Shown in pieces: positions 1 through 12,884 of a stretch of 64,000 nt of DNA. Origin of the DNA: Prosopocoilus inquinatus (lineage: Eukaryota; Arthropoda; Insecta; Coleoptera; Lucanidae); NCBI GenBank assembly GCA_036172665.1, contig CM069872.1, forward strand, positions 44,440,101-44,504,100. The letters run 5' to 3'. The stretch's first letter is position 1. The number at the start of each line of letters is the position of its first letter. The notes beneath the pieces are model-generated. The model saw only the letters and a program-made list of their open reading frames with translations. It was not told the DNA's origin and ran no database searches. Position numbers and translations under genes: made by a program.

Positions 1-1270
1 TCAGCTGACATGATTATTATAACAGTGGTTCATTCAAGTAATAACTGAGTAATAAAGTTTATAGAGTTATCTAAAGTAAATGCATTTCATTTTTTTCTAA
101 TTTCTGTCATTAAACTGAAAGTTAACTTTTTTATTACTTTCGTTTAACGATTATTACATTTTTTATAGCTACTTGGGGACCTAAATAATGCGTTATAAAT
201 TTTAAATTATTCTTATATTTGCGATATTAGAAGTCACTTTGTGTATACAGGGTACCCCAACGCTTCTAACAAGTACGAAAATAAATACGGTTCAGCGATT
301 CTAAATATTTCATACTTTTTGAAATTAAAAAAAAATGGGCAGCACAGACATTGTGTAGGGCTTTTTTATTCCTCTGTTTAGGAAACCTAAATCTACAATT
401 TTAATTTCTACAGGCGATAGCCAAAACACCCTGTATATTTTGATAACTATAAGCTTGAAACCCTAACTTATATATATCTACTAGAATAACAAATTGCTAA
501 TTCTCCCCCCAGCGAAGTTTTAAAGCAAGGGGTTTTATATTACAGAATTTACACAATTTAATTACCGTTTGGGCTATAACCTATATCTTGCTGTAGCAAT
601 ACATATATCTTGCATATAAAACCACCAACGAAAGGTAATCGCATTGGCGCAGCTCTGCCGAAGTTAAATCAATTAATTCGAGCGGTATCCAATTATGCTG
701 GAAATTTATCTGGGTTGGAAATTCCTTCATATGCATATCGGTGTTACAACGTAACAAGCAGCAGAGAAGAGGATGCTCCAAATTAACATTCGAGGAATGT
801 AGCCTGAAGGACAGAGAGAGCACGATCCTGGGTGTAGTTTCGGGGCGAAACTCAGTTGTGTAGGTACAAACCGAAAATTTCGCTTTGCATTCAAATTACT
901 TGCAAAAATTGGCTCCCGCCTTTTTAATTCTTTTGTGCCGCCTTTTTTTTTCTTCGAAGAGGGTGGGAGAACTTCCGGTTCGTATGCAAATTGAATTGCT
1001 GTGTAAACAAAGTTGTTTAATTAGCGAGCAAAATATGTTTAAATTCGGGTGAGAATAATAAGTTTTCAGAATACATTGTTTCGCTTAAGCTGGGGTTTAA
1101 ACTTATAAATATAACTTACACTTCATCAGAGGAATCGAACATCACAATAAAGAATGGTTTCATTATGATGATGGATGAATTGAATTTATTTTTATTTGTG
1201 AATATAACTCAGACTAATATTTGGGAGTCCTCTCCATTACTTATATTTGTGGGAAGTTTATGGGAGTAAG
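1..1270. other. Gene-free AT-rich DNA
   Basis: Apart from the small element at 244-437, nothing recognisable lies here. The open frame on the minus strand at 581-823 (80 codons) has no recognisable domain and no splice context. A slightly GC-richer stretch lies at about 770-980. Confidence 0.6.
244..437. mobile_element. Small TIR element, TATACAGGGT ends
   Basis: The segment is bounded by perfect 10-bp inverted ends, tatacagggt at 244-253 and accctgtata at 428-437. It is about 190 bp long with no coding capacity, typical of a MITE. The interior (cttctaacaag, then ttcag) and the inner right end (caggcgatag, then caaaac) resemble sequence at 23.13-23.3 kb, so it belongs to a family with more than one copy here. 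The superfamily cannot be fixed; the TA at the ends fits a Tc1/mariner-type target. Confidence 0.6.
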
Positions 1271-1508
1271 AGTATGAGAATATGCTAAAGATGCCTTACT
1301 GTTCACCCTCGCTGTTTGGGTCGCGCTCAATAGTTCGATGTAAAATAAACCCATAGATTTAAATGAAATCTATTACTACTATTCATCTTCATCTTGTATG
1401 GTTCTATTTAAAATTGTATGTTTGTTTTACATCGAGATGATATCGCGGTATCAAACGCGACCTAAACATTGAGAGTGAACAGTGGGGCATCTTCGGCATC
1501 TTCGTACT
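1271..1508. mobile_element. MITE with ~75-bp imperfect terminal inverted repeats
   Basis: The left arm (about 1271-1350) and the right arm (about 1420-1508) are imperfect reverse complements. Shared blocks are aagatgcc, ctgttcac, tgtttgggtcgcg (right copy tgtttaggtcgcg) and tcgatgtaaaa. Only about 70 bp of non-paired core separates the arms. There is no ORF. Length and structure fit a foldback-type MITE; the superfamily is not determined. Confidence 0.7.
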
Positions 1509-4500
1509 TTAATAAGCACTGTCTGGAAAACCTCTGGAAAATATACCTTATTTTCGGTTTTAAGTAGTTAGTTCATCAACTAAAAGTATTTGGGAAGATA
1601 TTGGATAGTCAAGACTCTATCTGCCGACTTGTGCTTTGTGTCGTTTTGAATAATTTCGTACCTTTTCACAGAGTATTATATCAGCTGCAGCTAGCTAGTC
1701 CATACTTAATGACTTTACGGCTTCAGATGCAGTCATATTTCCTGGTTTTCCGGTTTATTATTTAATTTATTAAAAGATTAACACGAAGTTGAAGACGCAG
1801 ACCTAATGAATGAATGAATTTAATTTAAACAAACAAGGCACTCGCAGCATAGCTTCATATCTCTCAGGAGCTACCCATCTTTACATTGCCATTAACAAAC
1901 CTGAAAAGATGAGTTTAACTAATTAGTCCTTCCTTGCAAATTTCAATTCCTTTTTAATCTTTCTTCTTCTTTTCTTCAAATTAGTTTAAATAAAATTATT
2001 TTTATTATTTTAATACTGCAAAAGAAATATTATTAAAATCAAGTTAAAAAAGTAAAGAAAAAATATCTTAATTTTGTTGTTGTTATGTATAACAGTTACA
2101 TAAAATTTTTAAAGAAAGATGTTGGCTTGGTGATGTTTACTGAATAGGTAAATAAAAAGTCTCTGAGCTGGACAGATGATACGTTTTACTTAATTGTATA
2201 CATTCAGACTTATACTGTAACTTCACGTCGTACAAAAATTAGTTGAAAAATTGAATAGAAGTTATTTTCATAAACCCAAATTGCTTATTTTGGTATTTTC
2301 TATCGCTGTAGCTCAAGAAAACTGTCGAGTAATCGCTAGTTCTTATTAGCATGAGAGTAGTAAATTAAGAAAACGATAATGGCAATTGTAATAATAATTT
2401 TAAGAATGAAAATATTTACATTTAATTAATTAAGTTGCTTAATTACACCTGAAAACATTCATTTTCCTCGAGTGCGTTTAATTTACATTTTTTGAATCTT
2501 TTCATTTATTGCTTTCATATTTTCAATATTTTTAGTACGTCTTTCAAATATTTCTTTTCTCGTCCTTTTTGGTACAAACCACAGATTTATTAGATAACTA
2601 TCCATAAAACTTGAAACCCAATGAATTATATTTAAAGCTTAAAACGCAGAAGTAACGACGGAAGACGTCTAAAAGCTGTTCTTTTTTAATATTTAGCTAC
2701 AAAAAGTGCAACAAAAAATTTGAAAAGAGATAATAATTCAAATCGTGCAAAAATTGGTTATTATTAATTGAAACAAATGACATTTGCAGTAAAATCTGAC
2801 ATCCCAAAGTATAATATTAATATGTTTTTCAAAATTTAGAATCTTAAAAAAACGCAACTTATTAAATTTAATTGAAACTTATTTCTTAACAGAGCAAACT
2901 AACAAAGAGCCGAACAACATAAAAGAAAATCTTAAATAAACAGCAAAAAGAAACAAGTGACTATCGTTTAACAAACGAAAGAAAAAGAAAACAAATTTAA
3001 ATGACAAACTGAACTAACGAAGTGAAAAGCTCCGAAATTTTGGGAGATTTTTGAGATGTGACAACACAAACATAAGTACCAAAAAAATCAAAATATTTTA
3101 ATAAAATATTACAGTCAAGGAGAAATGAAAGTAGAAATAAAAATTAATGTGTGCTAAAGATGAAATTTGATTAGTCATTATCGTTTGAAACCAATGTAAA
3201 AAATTGACGTTTTGAATTTACAAAATTGTAATTGGAAACTAGAAACAACTACAAATCTTAACACGATGTAAAAAAATAATATTTTTGTAAAAATTACTAA
3301 CTGTGCTGATGGCAATATCAGTAATATTTATTTCAATACATAACAAAGGAGGAAAGGAGCTCATGCCCTTGATAAATTATAAATAATAAAATTACTAACA
3401 TTTTATTAAAGCTTCAAGTCAGTGACCTTGAGATAAAGAAAATGTCCTTTGCTTCAAAATTTCATGCAAAATCGTTAAAATTTTGTCAAGGAAATACATA
3501 TAATATAAATTACATGAAATTTTTTATTTTCTTAAATATTGTAAAGCAATTTTGGAATAAAACAAATTCAAAACACGATTTATTTTGTTTTAAAATTGTT
3601 TGGCAGACTGTAATAAATTATAACCGAACTTGCAACTATACTTGTGCTTGTGAAGTCCAAAAGTCAAATGAAATCCAAAAAAACAATGAGTAAACTCAGA
3701 CACCCACACCGGAGCTAAACTTTCAAAAACTCGAAACTCACATTGAAACTCCAAGAGACGGCAATCTTATACGATAGTCAAAAGAAGATGACTTGCATGT
3801 TAAAGCTACTCCACGTATAAAAGTTTTCACTGACCTCTTTCTTAATGAACCGATAGTTATATTTTTATTAAAAATCATTTATTACGTACAAGTCACTTTT
3901 ATAAGAATGTTTTAATACTGAAATGATCATAATTCATATAAAAAATATATATTAATATTGTTTGATGTAATATTTATAGAGTACGCCGCAACGAGCTTAA
4001 AGCTCATGTTATTTCGCGACCTTAGAACATTTGTAAACGAAGATGGACATATCTGACAAACAAAACTCACACGTTTGCATTAATTAATCTCAACACCAAC
4101 ACGATCCAAGGACCCAAACATTAAAGCATAATCCTTAGTAAAATTAATTCCCATCCTTACTAATAATGATAACAAATACCGATTCTCCTCGTTTGCGTGT
4201 TCTTGCCTGTCTCACATCTACAAGTGATGCAGGCGAACGTATTAAGGTATATTAATTTCATTCGGGCACAATTTAATTCTGATACTGCCGGATATAAATC
4301 ATGTACGAGGTGATTACCGGAGCGCACCCGGAGATTAATAATTGTGCTTGTAATAAGGTGTCAGAACAATGCGGAAGACTGCATGCAACTGGAATTAACG
4401 TGTTGTTGATTGTACTTGTAATTAAAACTTAATGAATTATGTATTGTTGCGCATTAATCAAAACTTCCGGATAAGTATTAAGGTAAGTAAAGGGTAGCTC

Positions 4501-6119
4501 GACTCTTAACCCATTCTCCAAAATGGTAAAGTTACCTCATTAAATTTCAGTAAATAATTTCCTATTTACTATTGATGGTTGGTACCAACATGGAACTTTT
4601 TGCGATTGTGAAAATTTCCTCTGCTTGTTGTTTTATTAATTTATTTATTTCTGGTTAACTATGAACAAAATATGGTGACACCTCTTAACTTAAATTAAAT
4701 TTTTTAACGAGCAGCAATTTTCTTTGAAATAAATATAGTAAGGGGCGAAATCGATTTCGTGGATGAAAGGTCAAGGGCTTCCATTCCGAAAACCAGGGCG
4801 TTATTCAATTTCACCCCAGATAACCCCTTTTCTTTCTTACTCATCGTTCTTATCCTTACAAGAGGGATGAACATGTTTTAGACAATCAATCTTTTTTTTA
4901 ATTCTTTCATATCTTTTTTAGTACCATGTCTGTCCTACTTTTTACCACATTTTCTATTGAGAGTTTGCCTATCCGCCTTTTAGAACGAGCAAAAATATAT
5001 GAAAACACTTATACTTGACATTTCCTAGGCTTCATTTTTTTAGGTGTTTTATTTATCGAGTAGAAATTTATTCTATGTGGATCAATAAAGATGAAACCAC
5101 ATAAATAAAAATGAGCTTCTTTCATTTTATATTCTTAAACCTGGCACACAATTAAGGGCGGCTATAAATTTAATCTGTCTTTAGTTTATAACGTTTTAAT
5201 AACAAATAGTAATAAGGTTTTTCCAAAAGCTGCCCCTAACGTAATCCAATGTAATTATTTCTGATACTTATCAAAATGGAATTTCGTTTAAGGAATTTTC
5301 GTTTTCGCAACGACGCCGACGCGACGTCGAATCGTAGAATTTCCGGTAAATTTACGCTGACATTAATATCTTCCTTCGGAATGGCGCCGTTTTTCGACTG
5401 AATGAGGACGTCGAAAAGTATTTTTTTTTTAAATCAAGATTGCAAACTTTATTCGACGACAAAGGGAAAACATGCGAAAATTCCGTCGAGTAGATGAGAC
5501 ACATCAGCGGCTCATTTTATGGCTTTGAAGACGCAACATTAAACGCGATGAAGGGGAGAAAATCGACGCATTGCGTGCGAATGAATCATTAAATAAAGAC
5601 ACAAAGCGCTGGCATAATACGTTATCAGCCAATCTGGTTAAAATCCCTTCGAAGCATCAACTTTGATTGATATGGCTTTTATTATTAGAAACTCAAATTC
5701 AAACTACTCTTTCCATCAACTTCACTTACGTGCAGGGATATGCTTTTACGATGCCTCAATTCCCTTACATAATAGTTTTCACCATTCTTTTAAGTTAAAT
5801 CACAACTTTATTTAAATACAAAACGCAAAAATTCAATTAATAATAAAGTAATATACATTACGATATCAATAACAAATTATGAAAAATTTTAAACAAGTAC
5901 AATTCTCACAACATACAGATTTATGATTTTCAACTTAGCCCACGATGGTTTGCTAAAGAGACAAACAGACAAAGGACAAAGTATTCTCAAAGAGAATAAG
6001 AGACAGTAGATATTCAGAAAATTGTAATGTTTTCCAAAATTAGCAACAAATAAATTAATAGTTGTTTGTAAACACAAATTCCAGTATAATACCGTTTAAG
6101 AATTTATTCCCAGTGTTGC
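1509..6119. other. Gene-free AT-rich intergenic DNA
   Basis: No coding region, RNA gene or clear repeat is visible. The short ORFs at 3442-3693 (+) and 5889-6077 (-) are K/N/F-rich translations of AT-rich DNA. Two stretches (about 4080-4470 and 5270-5680) are less AT-rich and look like ordinary unique sequence, possibly regulatory. The second contains a small inverted motif, tttttcgac then gtcgaaaag. Confidence 0.5.
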
Positions 6120-7900
6120 TAACTCACTAATTTTTAAAGCTCGTTTTGTTTCAGAGAAGAATAGCGTATTTTGTTGAAAATTTATCAGAAATATAAAATA
6201 ATTTGGACTCTTTTTTAAGATTCAAATTCAGGCTCAAATATTTTCACCTCTTTTGGATTTTTTATGCGATCGTCATTTGTTTATCGACTGTTTGGGAGTG
6301 GTAAATTCGTATCCTCTCACTTCTTGATTGTTTTGTTATTACTGTTGTTGTTTGAAAGTTGTCTCACCGCTGTTTCCGGTTTTAGTTAATTGTTTGTTCT
6401 TTGTTTGTTTTGTTTACATCTTCTCAAATTATTTCTTTTCTTTTCGTAAAAATTACTTTCATCATTTGCTTTCTGGAGATTTTTCTTTCGTAAAATGCAC
6501 GATCGTCATGTGTGTTTCTTTTTACTTTATTCCTCTTGAAGTTCTTTTCCATTTTTCACCAGTCAAAAAAGTTCTTTGTTTTAATTTTTAATTTTTCTGC
6601 TGTGATATATTTTCTTAGGTACCGTTTTTAACGAGCAACTTATCGTTATTTTTTTCAAAATTTTTTGTTGCAAGTCGTTTCCGATTGCAGTGAAGCCATG
6701 GCCGTCCTGCACGGGATGACTTATTATGTAGCAAACGGGGTTCAATTTGTCAGTCCCAGTGCAATGTCAGGTCAAAAAGCGATCGTAGGATGTCGCTTTT
6801 TAAACTATTCGTTATTTTTCTCATCTACATTCTTTCTCGTTCATTCGGGAGGAACATTGTAATCGTCTTTTGTTTTTGTTTCTTATTTGAGGAAGTCTTT
6901 CTTGCATTTCGGTTGGGTTTACTCTTTTTTCCTTTTTAATTGTTACCAATTTTTCAGAAATTAAATAAGTAGAAATTTATTTTTAATTTTTCGTACAGTT
7001 CCTTTTCTTTCCTAAATGTCGAGAATTGTTTTTCTTTCTTTCCTTTGTTCCTTTGTGAATATTGAGTGTTTATCACTCATAATATTTATTATAATTTTAA
7101 GCTTTTATTACGATCATCATTCGGAATTTAATTTTTTCCATTTCCATTGTGTTTCTCGATAGCAAAATAATCATTCTCTTGGTATTCATTTTTCTTTCTT
7201 TATTAATCTTTTTCCGGTGATTGTTTTCTTTTACATCTTGAATTTTTATCACTAATCACTTTTTTTAAAGAAATTTTAAATTACAGTTTATCTTGAGTTC
7301 TTAATTTCTGTTTTCATTTGTTATTTATTTGCTTTTTTTTATTCTTCTTCTTAATGTTATTTATTTGTTGTTCTTACTCCATTTTTTCCATTATAATTGG
7401 ATTTCTCGATCCAGAAAAAAGTTCTTAACGTTTTTGTTTTCAATCGTTTAGCATTTTTTTAAATTAAATAGTCAGGAATCTGTTTTCAATTTTTTGCACT
7501 TCTCTTCTTTTTTGTAAATGTTCTTCACTTTTTTGTTTTTTAATTGTTTAGCAGTTTTTTTAATGAAATAATCAGGAATCTGTTTTCAATTTTTTTCCGC
7601 GTTTCTTCCTTGTTTTTGTAAATGTTGCTTGCTTGCGATTATTACTTTTTTCTTTCGTCTTTTGTTTTTCGTACCTTCGTAGAGACTTTTAATTCTTTTT
7701 ATTTCAGTTTTATTTGTTCTTGATTCCAATTTACTTTCTGTGTTTTTTCTCTAAATGTTTTGCGGTTATCATTTGTTTTTCTTTTCTTATTTTTTTCATT
7801 TGTGGATCTCATTTTATATGCTTACTATTATTATGTTTGAATGATTTGGATTATTTTCATTTTCTTTGAAAGATGTTATTTTCGTTCAAAATCCTACACA
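6120..7900. repeat. T-skewed domain with diverged internal duplications
   Basis: For about 1.8 kb the + strand is dominated by T with few A runs, unlike the balanced A/T around it. It contains diverged direct repeats. A ~98-bp unit (ttttgttttcaatcgtttag ... caggaatctgttttcaattt ... tttgtaaatgtt) occurs at about 7431-7525 and 7531-7626, with a weaker relative near 6935-7020. A second unit (ttttttccatt ... tttctcgat) occurs near 7131 and 7381. The ORF at 6328-6591 is F/C-rich and simply reads the T-rich strand. The origin is unknown: expanded low-complexity DNA or a decayed repeat. Confidence 0.6.
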
Positions 7901-8368
7901 AGTAGAAGTGTTTTATAACAAAAATTTACGTTAAAATTAATTAGGTATATTTATACATGCGATTTTGAAAATGAAATCGTAATTGTACCCACATCTAAAT
8001 AATCATACGAATACGTTACGAACGGTTGGTGACACTGTATTTTGAAAAATGTTAGCAACATGCGCAAGCAACAGACAATATTCGAAATATAAAGGAAGGA
8101 AAGATATCCCTGTGTAAATATGTATATTTTTGGAAGACAAAACGTTTATCTCTGACTACTACAGTAATTTATTTATTTACTTTATAATTAATGAAGTGGT
8201 AACTGCTTGGTATTATAGGTCACGGCGTATATTTACACGTCTATGGCCTACCTTTATCAAGGAAGTATTTGGACATATGGTGTTGTTTAGCAAGAAATAA
8301 CTCATGAACTAATTTTCTAATACGTTTTAAGCGACCAGTTCATCAGTTCGACTTCTGCCTATATTTAC

Positions 8369-8537
8369 AATCTTTTTATTTTCTTTATTGGTTTTCCCTT
8401 TTTATCAATTATGTTTCCCAATTTAACAAATCATTTTTCAGTTTCTGAACTGTTAAGTCGCATGTTAAACAGAAAAGTCATTTGACAAAATGGGAAACAT
8501 AATTGACAAAAGGGAAAAACCAAAAGAAAAAGACTGT
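8369..8537. repeat. Inverted repeat (fold-back), arms ~60 bp
   Basis: The left arm (about 8369-8434) and right arm (about 8474-8537) are reverse complements with scattered mismatches. The clearest block is ttatcaattatgtttccca on the left, pairing with tgggaaacataattgacaa on the right. The loop is about 40 bp. It could be a short MITE or a local inverted duplication; no target duplication is obvious. Confidence 0.65.
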
Positions 8538-9600
8538 CTTGGGCCTATATTTATCGAATATCCCTTTCTCATATTGGAACCTCTCTTGAAACTTCTCAAA
8601 TGGTATAAATTTGGTAGAGCTTTATAAATTATGACTAAAAAGTAAGACAAACATTTTTACGTGCGCATCCTCCGAAAATCAACAACGGAATAAAAAACAC
8701 AGATGAAAGAAGAAGAATTCGCCCATCCCGTACTGTAACAAATTTCCCTGATTTAGTATTTTCGACGAAACCACGTCCTCCTCTAACAAGTTCACATTCA
8801 TGGAATTTTAACTTCCGCTGGAAATGAATTGTTCGAAAGAAAAGAGAACCGAATCAATTACCGTTCTACGAACTGATTTAGCTAACACAAAGAAAACTGC
8901 CAACGCGAAGGCACTCGTTCTGCTTCGAAAAGAAAATTACGAATTCGATTTGGTCCGATGGCCGAAATTCGCACGGATTGCATTATTCATTCATGGATGA
9001 AAAGGACGCACGGAATCGGCGACGTTTACGTGAAGAACTTCACCGTTCGCGTGCAATCTGTGGCCTTTCTTTCTCTAAACGATATGATAAAATCCGTATA
9101 TAGGAAATAATAAAAGATCTCAGTGTTTGGATATGTGTGTTTTTATTGCAGGAGGAATTGTGTGTTATAGAATCCAGATAGCTTTCTTAACAAAAAAAAA
9201 ATGAGATACTCAAGATTCTTGAAAAAATTCTTTTATTTGTGGTAATAACTAATAACACAGTGACTCTTTAAAACAGATAAATACTTACAGGAGATTTACC
9301 GAAAAGTTTGTTTAACTAGATGAATACATAATAAGTATTTCAGAAAAGTGTGCTACTAATCGTTTCCCAGTAGACCAAAATCAAATACTCGATGCGGAAA
9401 CCAAACGTATCAAGGATAACATGGAGGCCTCCAAACATTTTTATATGTATTTTAAGATAAAGTTTGTTTTACTGGATTACTGTCCGAAAAGCTGGACAAC
9501 AATTTCCTTAGCAGTTCGCCGAACACCTTAGAAATCGCATAATTATCAATATTTCTCCGCAGTCTGACACATACGTGAGGAATGAAACCTTATGTCATTG
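8538..9600. other. Gene-free intergenic DNA
   Basis: No ORF or repeat can be supported. About 8690-9060 is more mixed in composition than its surroundings and may be ordinary unique sequence. The rest is AT-rich. Confidence 0.5.
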
Positions 9601-9603
9601 TTA

Positions 9604-9735
9604 TATGTGTATAATAAACGACAAGGGGCCAGTGGTGCTTCCCTGAGATACACCTAAACTGGCGCAGTACAGCACATCTGATTTTTTTTTCCTGATTGTG
9701 GTGGTACCTCTGCCTGAGAAAGGATTTTGTAAGAC
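9604..9735 (-). pseudogene. LINE reverse-transcriptase fragment, finger/palm motif
   Basis: Read on the minus strand, the end of an open frame spells GVSQGSTTGPLSFIIHI. This is a degenerate form of the non-LTR retrotransposon RT block usually seen as GVPQGSxLGPLLFxIYIND. A stop follows directly at 9601-9603, where the family normally continues, and the downstream palm with the FADD box is not recognisable. The piece has the same orientation as the RT fragment at 10.5-11.65 kb and follows it in domain order, so the two are best read as parts of one element split by the intervening insert. Confidence 0.75.
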
Positions 9736-10496
9736 TACTTGCAGTTCCTCTAATATCTGCGTCACGATTAGATTTTCTATAAAATAATTATAATTAACAC
9801 ACTTAAACTTTATATGTAAACAGTGCGTAATCATATTTCTGTTACGAAACTCAGAACTCAGTGAAAAACGACGCGCGGGTGATGAAACTGAAACGCGAAC
9901 ACGCAAGTAATCCGCATACTCAGGCTTATTTCGTGAACGAGTTAAGTAAGCAGATTTTTATACATAAACCCGTATAAACAGACCGAGCCGAATGCGGAAC
10001 TTTAGGGCCTCTCCTTCTCCCCACGAGGGTCGTCGTCGTTTCCCCTGGACTGTAACCGTTACCAGCCCTGGGTGCTTAAGAGAACGCGACGTCAAAAGGA
10101 CTAAATTCTCCTACGATTTACATAGGCTTGCATGAAAGTCTACGTCATTTTATGGTCACATTCTCTTGCGAATCTATTCCCCCGATTCGAGAATAACGAT
10201 GTCACCCTAGACCTTTAATCACGTGGTCGTCGACGAACATTCAACTTCCGTCGCCTCCCGAGCCGGTTAATCGAAAACCCCGGAGAAGTCGTCGGCAAAA
10301 CCGAGCGAAACACCCCAAGGCCACAGGGCTCCCTACAATAGCGCCGAAGACTCCCTCCACCGTCTGAATCGAGAACGAACAAGAATCGCGGATTGGTAGA
10401 AAAATCCCGATCCTAGAAATTAATTTAAACAAAGCTAAATAAAATTTTAAGAAATTTGTGTAATTCGATTATTTACGCGCTACCTATGCCCCTACA
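9736..10496. other. GC-richer insert interrupting the LINE
   Basis: About 750 bp separate two LINE RT blocks that normally lie about 30 codons apart. The segment 9900-10496 is visibly GC- and CpG-richer than its surroundings. Read on the minus strand it starts TGTAGGGGCATAGG at 10496 and contains a TATAAAAA box and a later AATAAG, as an LTR would, so a solo LTR is the favoured guess. I could not find a convincing matching terminus or target-site duplication. The ORF at 10241-10432 has no recognisable product. Confidence 0.4.
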
Positions 10497-11640
10497 ACCC
10501 GGAAGCTTGGTGAAGACGCATAAGGTTTTTTGTGACACCTGCAAGGTCTAGCTTCCGTACAAGAATGGCGTGCTTTATAGAATTAAAAGCTTTGGAGAGG
10601 TCAAGAAATAAGTCGCATTTATCTTTCGCTTCTCCATCGCCAAGAGGATGTGATTAGCAAAAGCCAGAACTGCTGATTCTGTGGACCTTCTTGTTCAAAA
10701 GTCATGTTGGAAGTCATTAAAGTAATTATTATTTGATAAGAACTTATAAAGTCTATAAGCCAAGAAGCTTAGAAAAAACTGAAAGGAGGCTTATAGGTCT
10801 GAAATTGTTGAAATTATTTCTATCTCCAGTTTTATAGAATGGCTTAATCCACAAGTTTAGGATGTCAGGAAAATAAACTGTTTCAACAGCATCACAAAAA
10901 GGCTCGCATAGAGCAGGAATGCATTTGTTAAGAATGCAAACTGAAGTTCCATCAAAACCAGAGGCCCTTTTATTTTTAAAGTTGCGTACCTTATTGACTA
11001 TCTCGTGTGGAGAAACTAGATACAGAACGATAGAACTTACACAACTGTCCGGCCTTCGTAGTTACAGTCGTTATGAATTAGGAGTAGGTTAGATAATTTC
11101 TTCAAAAGGTCTGGAGAAAAGAATAAATTGAAGTTATTAGCTAATTTGAGACCATCTGGGCAGTCAGGCAGAATTCATATTTTATTTTATTAAGGAAAGT
11201 ATTAACTATATTCCATAAACATTTCAATTTATTATCAACATTGGATGTGAAGTTGGCATAATAAGAACTTTTGGTGGAATGTGATAAACATACTTACTTA
11301 CATTTAAGTTGTACATACTCTTTTCTCTTCTTTAATAAATGGGCAACGTTTGGTCAGAAAACTAAGCAACTCACTTTCTCTCTCAACTGACAGAGTTCAG
11401 AAGTATGCCATGTATTTTTATTTTTATCATCATTTATTTTTATCAGGCTTCAAAATACGGTACATAATAATTTAGATTTTCTTTGCATACATTAATACAT
11501 TTTTCAAAATTATAATTGACGGAACCATTGAAATTCCAATTATAACTCTCCGGGGATTTAATAAAATTGTCAATATTATCAGGTGAGTAAAAGCGAGCAT
11601 ATTTAAGGACATGAAGATTAAGTATCTTTTCAAAAGTCCT
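10497..11640 (-). pseudogene. LINE (jockey/CR1-like) ORF2 fragment, decayed
   Basis: Minus-strand reading in shifting frames gives successive non-LTR RT landmarks. Around 11450-11620 is a pre-RT segment (FYSPDNIDNFIKSPESYNWN). Around 11000-10900 is NFKNKRASGFDGTSV, like the family's LKxxKxxGxDGI. Around 10830-10780 is YKTGDRNNFNNFRPISLL, then about 10690 TRRSTESAVLAFANHILL, then about 10600 FLDLSKAFNSIKHAILVRKL. Stops and frameshifts are frequent, for example just before FLDLSKAF, so it is dead. The element is truncated: no clear endonuclease start and no complete C-terminus. Reading frames and motif order identify a LINE; the clade is uncertain. Confidence 0.85.
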
Positions 11641-12884
11641 AGAGTTTCCAGGAATGTCCGGAATTTCCCGGATTGTAATAATAACATAATAAAGAGTTTG
11701 CCCGATGGGAAACGCGCCTAACGAGCTGCTAATGAAGCTGGGCCTTGTTAGACAATATGTTAACATGAACCTTATAATTGAGAATGAGCCCCTTTGTCTT
11801 CCAAATACTTCAAAGTTTAGTTCCAGCTAAATAATAATTCTTATGAAACTATTATGAACTAGAATTTCACGTTAAATAGAAATTTCCAAGATATTAATTT
11901 CTTAGATACAAGACGCCTGCCAAAGGAATAAAGAATGTAAAATGTAAAATAACTTTATAATTGGAAATTTTTATAAAAAAATGATTTTTAAAATTTAACC
12001 GGATAGAAGTATTAGAGTTGAGTCGTCTTCAGTTTATAAGTTTTTGGTTGTCGGTAATCATAAGTTTGATTTACATGTTTTCGTAACCTAGATAAGACAT
12101 AAAACGATTCTACAGTTGGAGTAATTAGCTTGGAAGAAAATAATAAATATTACTTTAAGACGAACGATAAGTATTCATCACAACATCAGAATTAAAAGAC
12201 CTTGACTGATATTTTTGTAAATATTTAAATAAAAATCATTTTGTAAGATTAAGATCCATGAAAATGTAATTATTGCACGCGCTTATAATTATTTTCGACC
12301 CAATTAACTAATTTATTTATATTATCTGCATTAGTTAAATTTTAATTAACCTGATGCTCTTCCAGAGGTAAAAGGAAGAACTTCTTACTGCAAATCAATA
12401 TCTCTAATTAATAAAATTTGTTTTAAGCTTCGTAATGAAGAAATCTAAATGCATCAGTGACGCACATTTTAAAATCCAAACACACCACAGTTTAAAATTA
12501 AAAAAAGAAAACACGATTTAAATTACAAGTTACTTGAGATTATTATGAATTGAATTTATTGTCGGTTTCAATTTAAGCATTTATTGGCGGTTTCAATTTA
12601 AGCAGATTAGAAAAGGTATTTTATTATGTTGGTTTCGTTTGCTGCTATCCTTAAGTTTGTAATTAACTAAATGCTTTGGTAGAATTAAATGAAAGTGTAA
12701 ATTGAATTAAAAAACTTGTTCATCTGGTGGATGTAAATATTGATATCAAGCTCACGGAAAATAGTGTGGGATTAGGACAATCAATTTTGATCTCCCTGTA
12801 TTTTCCGAAATTAAAAAAAAAACTGAAACTGAATTTATTTAATTAGTTATAAATAATTTAGTACTAAAATAGGTAGTACCGGGT
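11641..12884. other. Intergenic DNA with a 24-bp direct repeat
   Basis: AT-rich and without coding capacity. At about 12557-12604 a ~24-bp unit ending in cggtttcaatttaagca occurs twice in tandem. The rest shows nothing recognisable. Confidence 0.5.

Noticed and set aside
6328..6591. 87-codon F-rich frame
   Set aside because: Same T-skew artefact, with no domain and no splice context.
9601..9906. 101-codon minus-strand frame as a host gene
   Set aside because: Its C-terminal part is a LINE RT motif and the rest reads through the insert.
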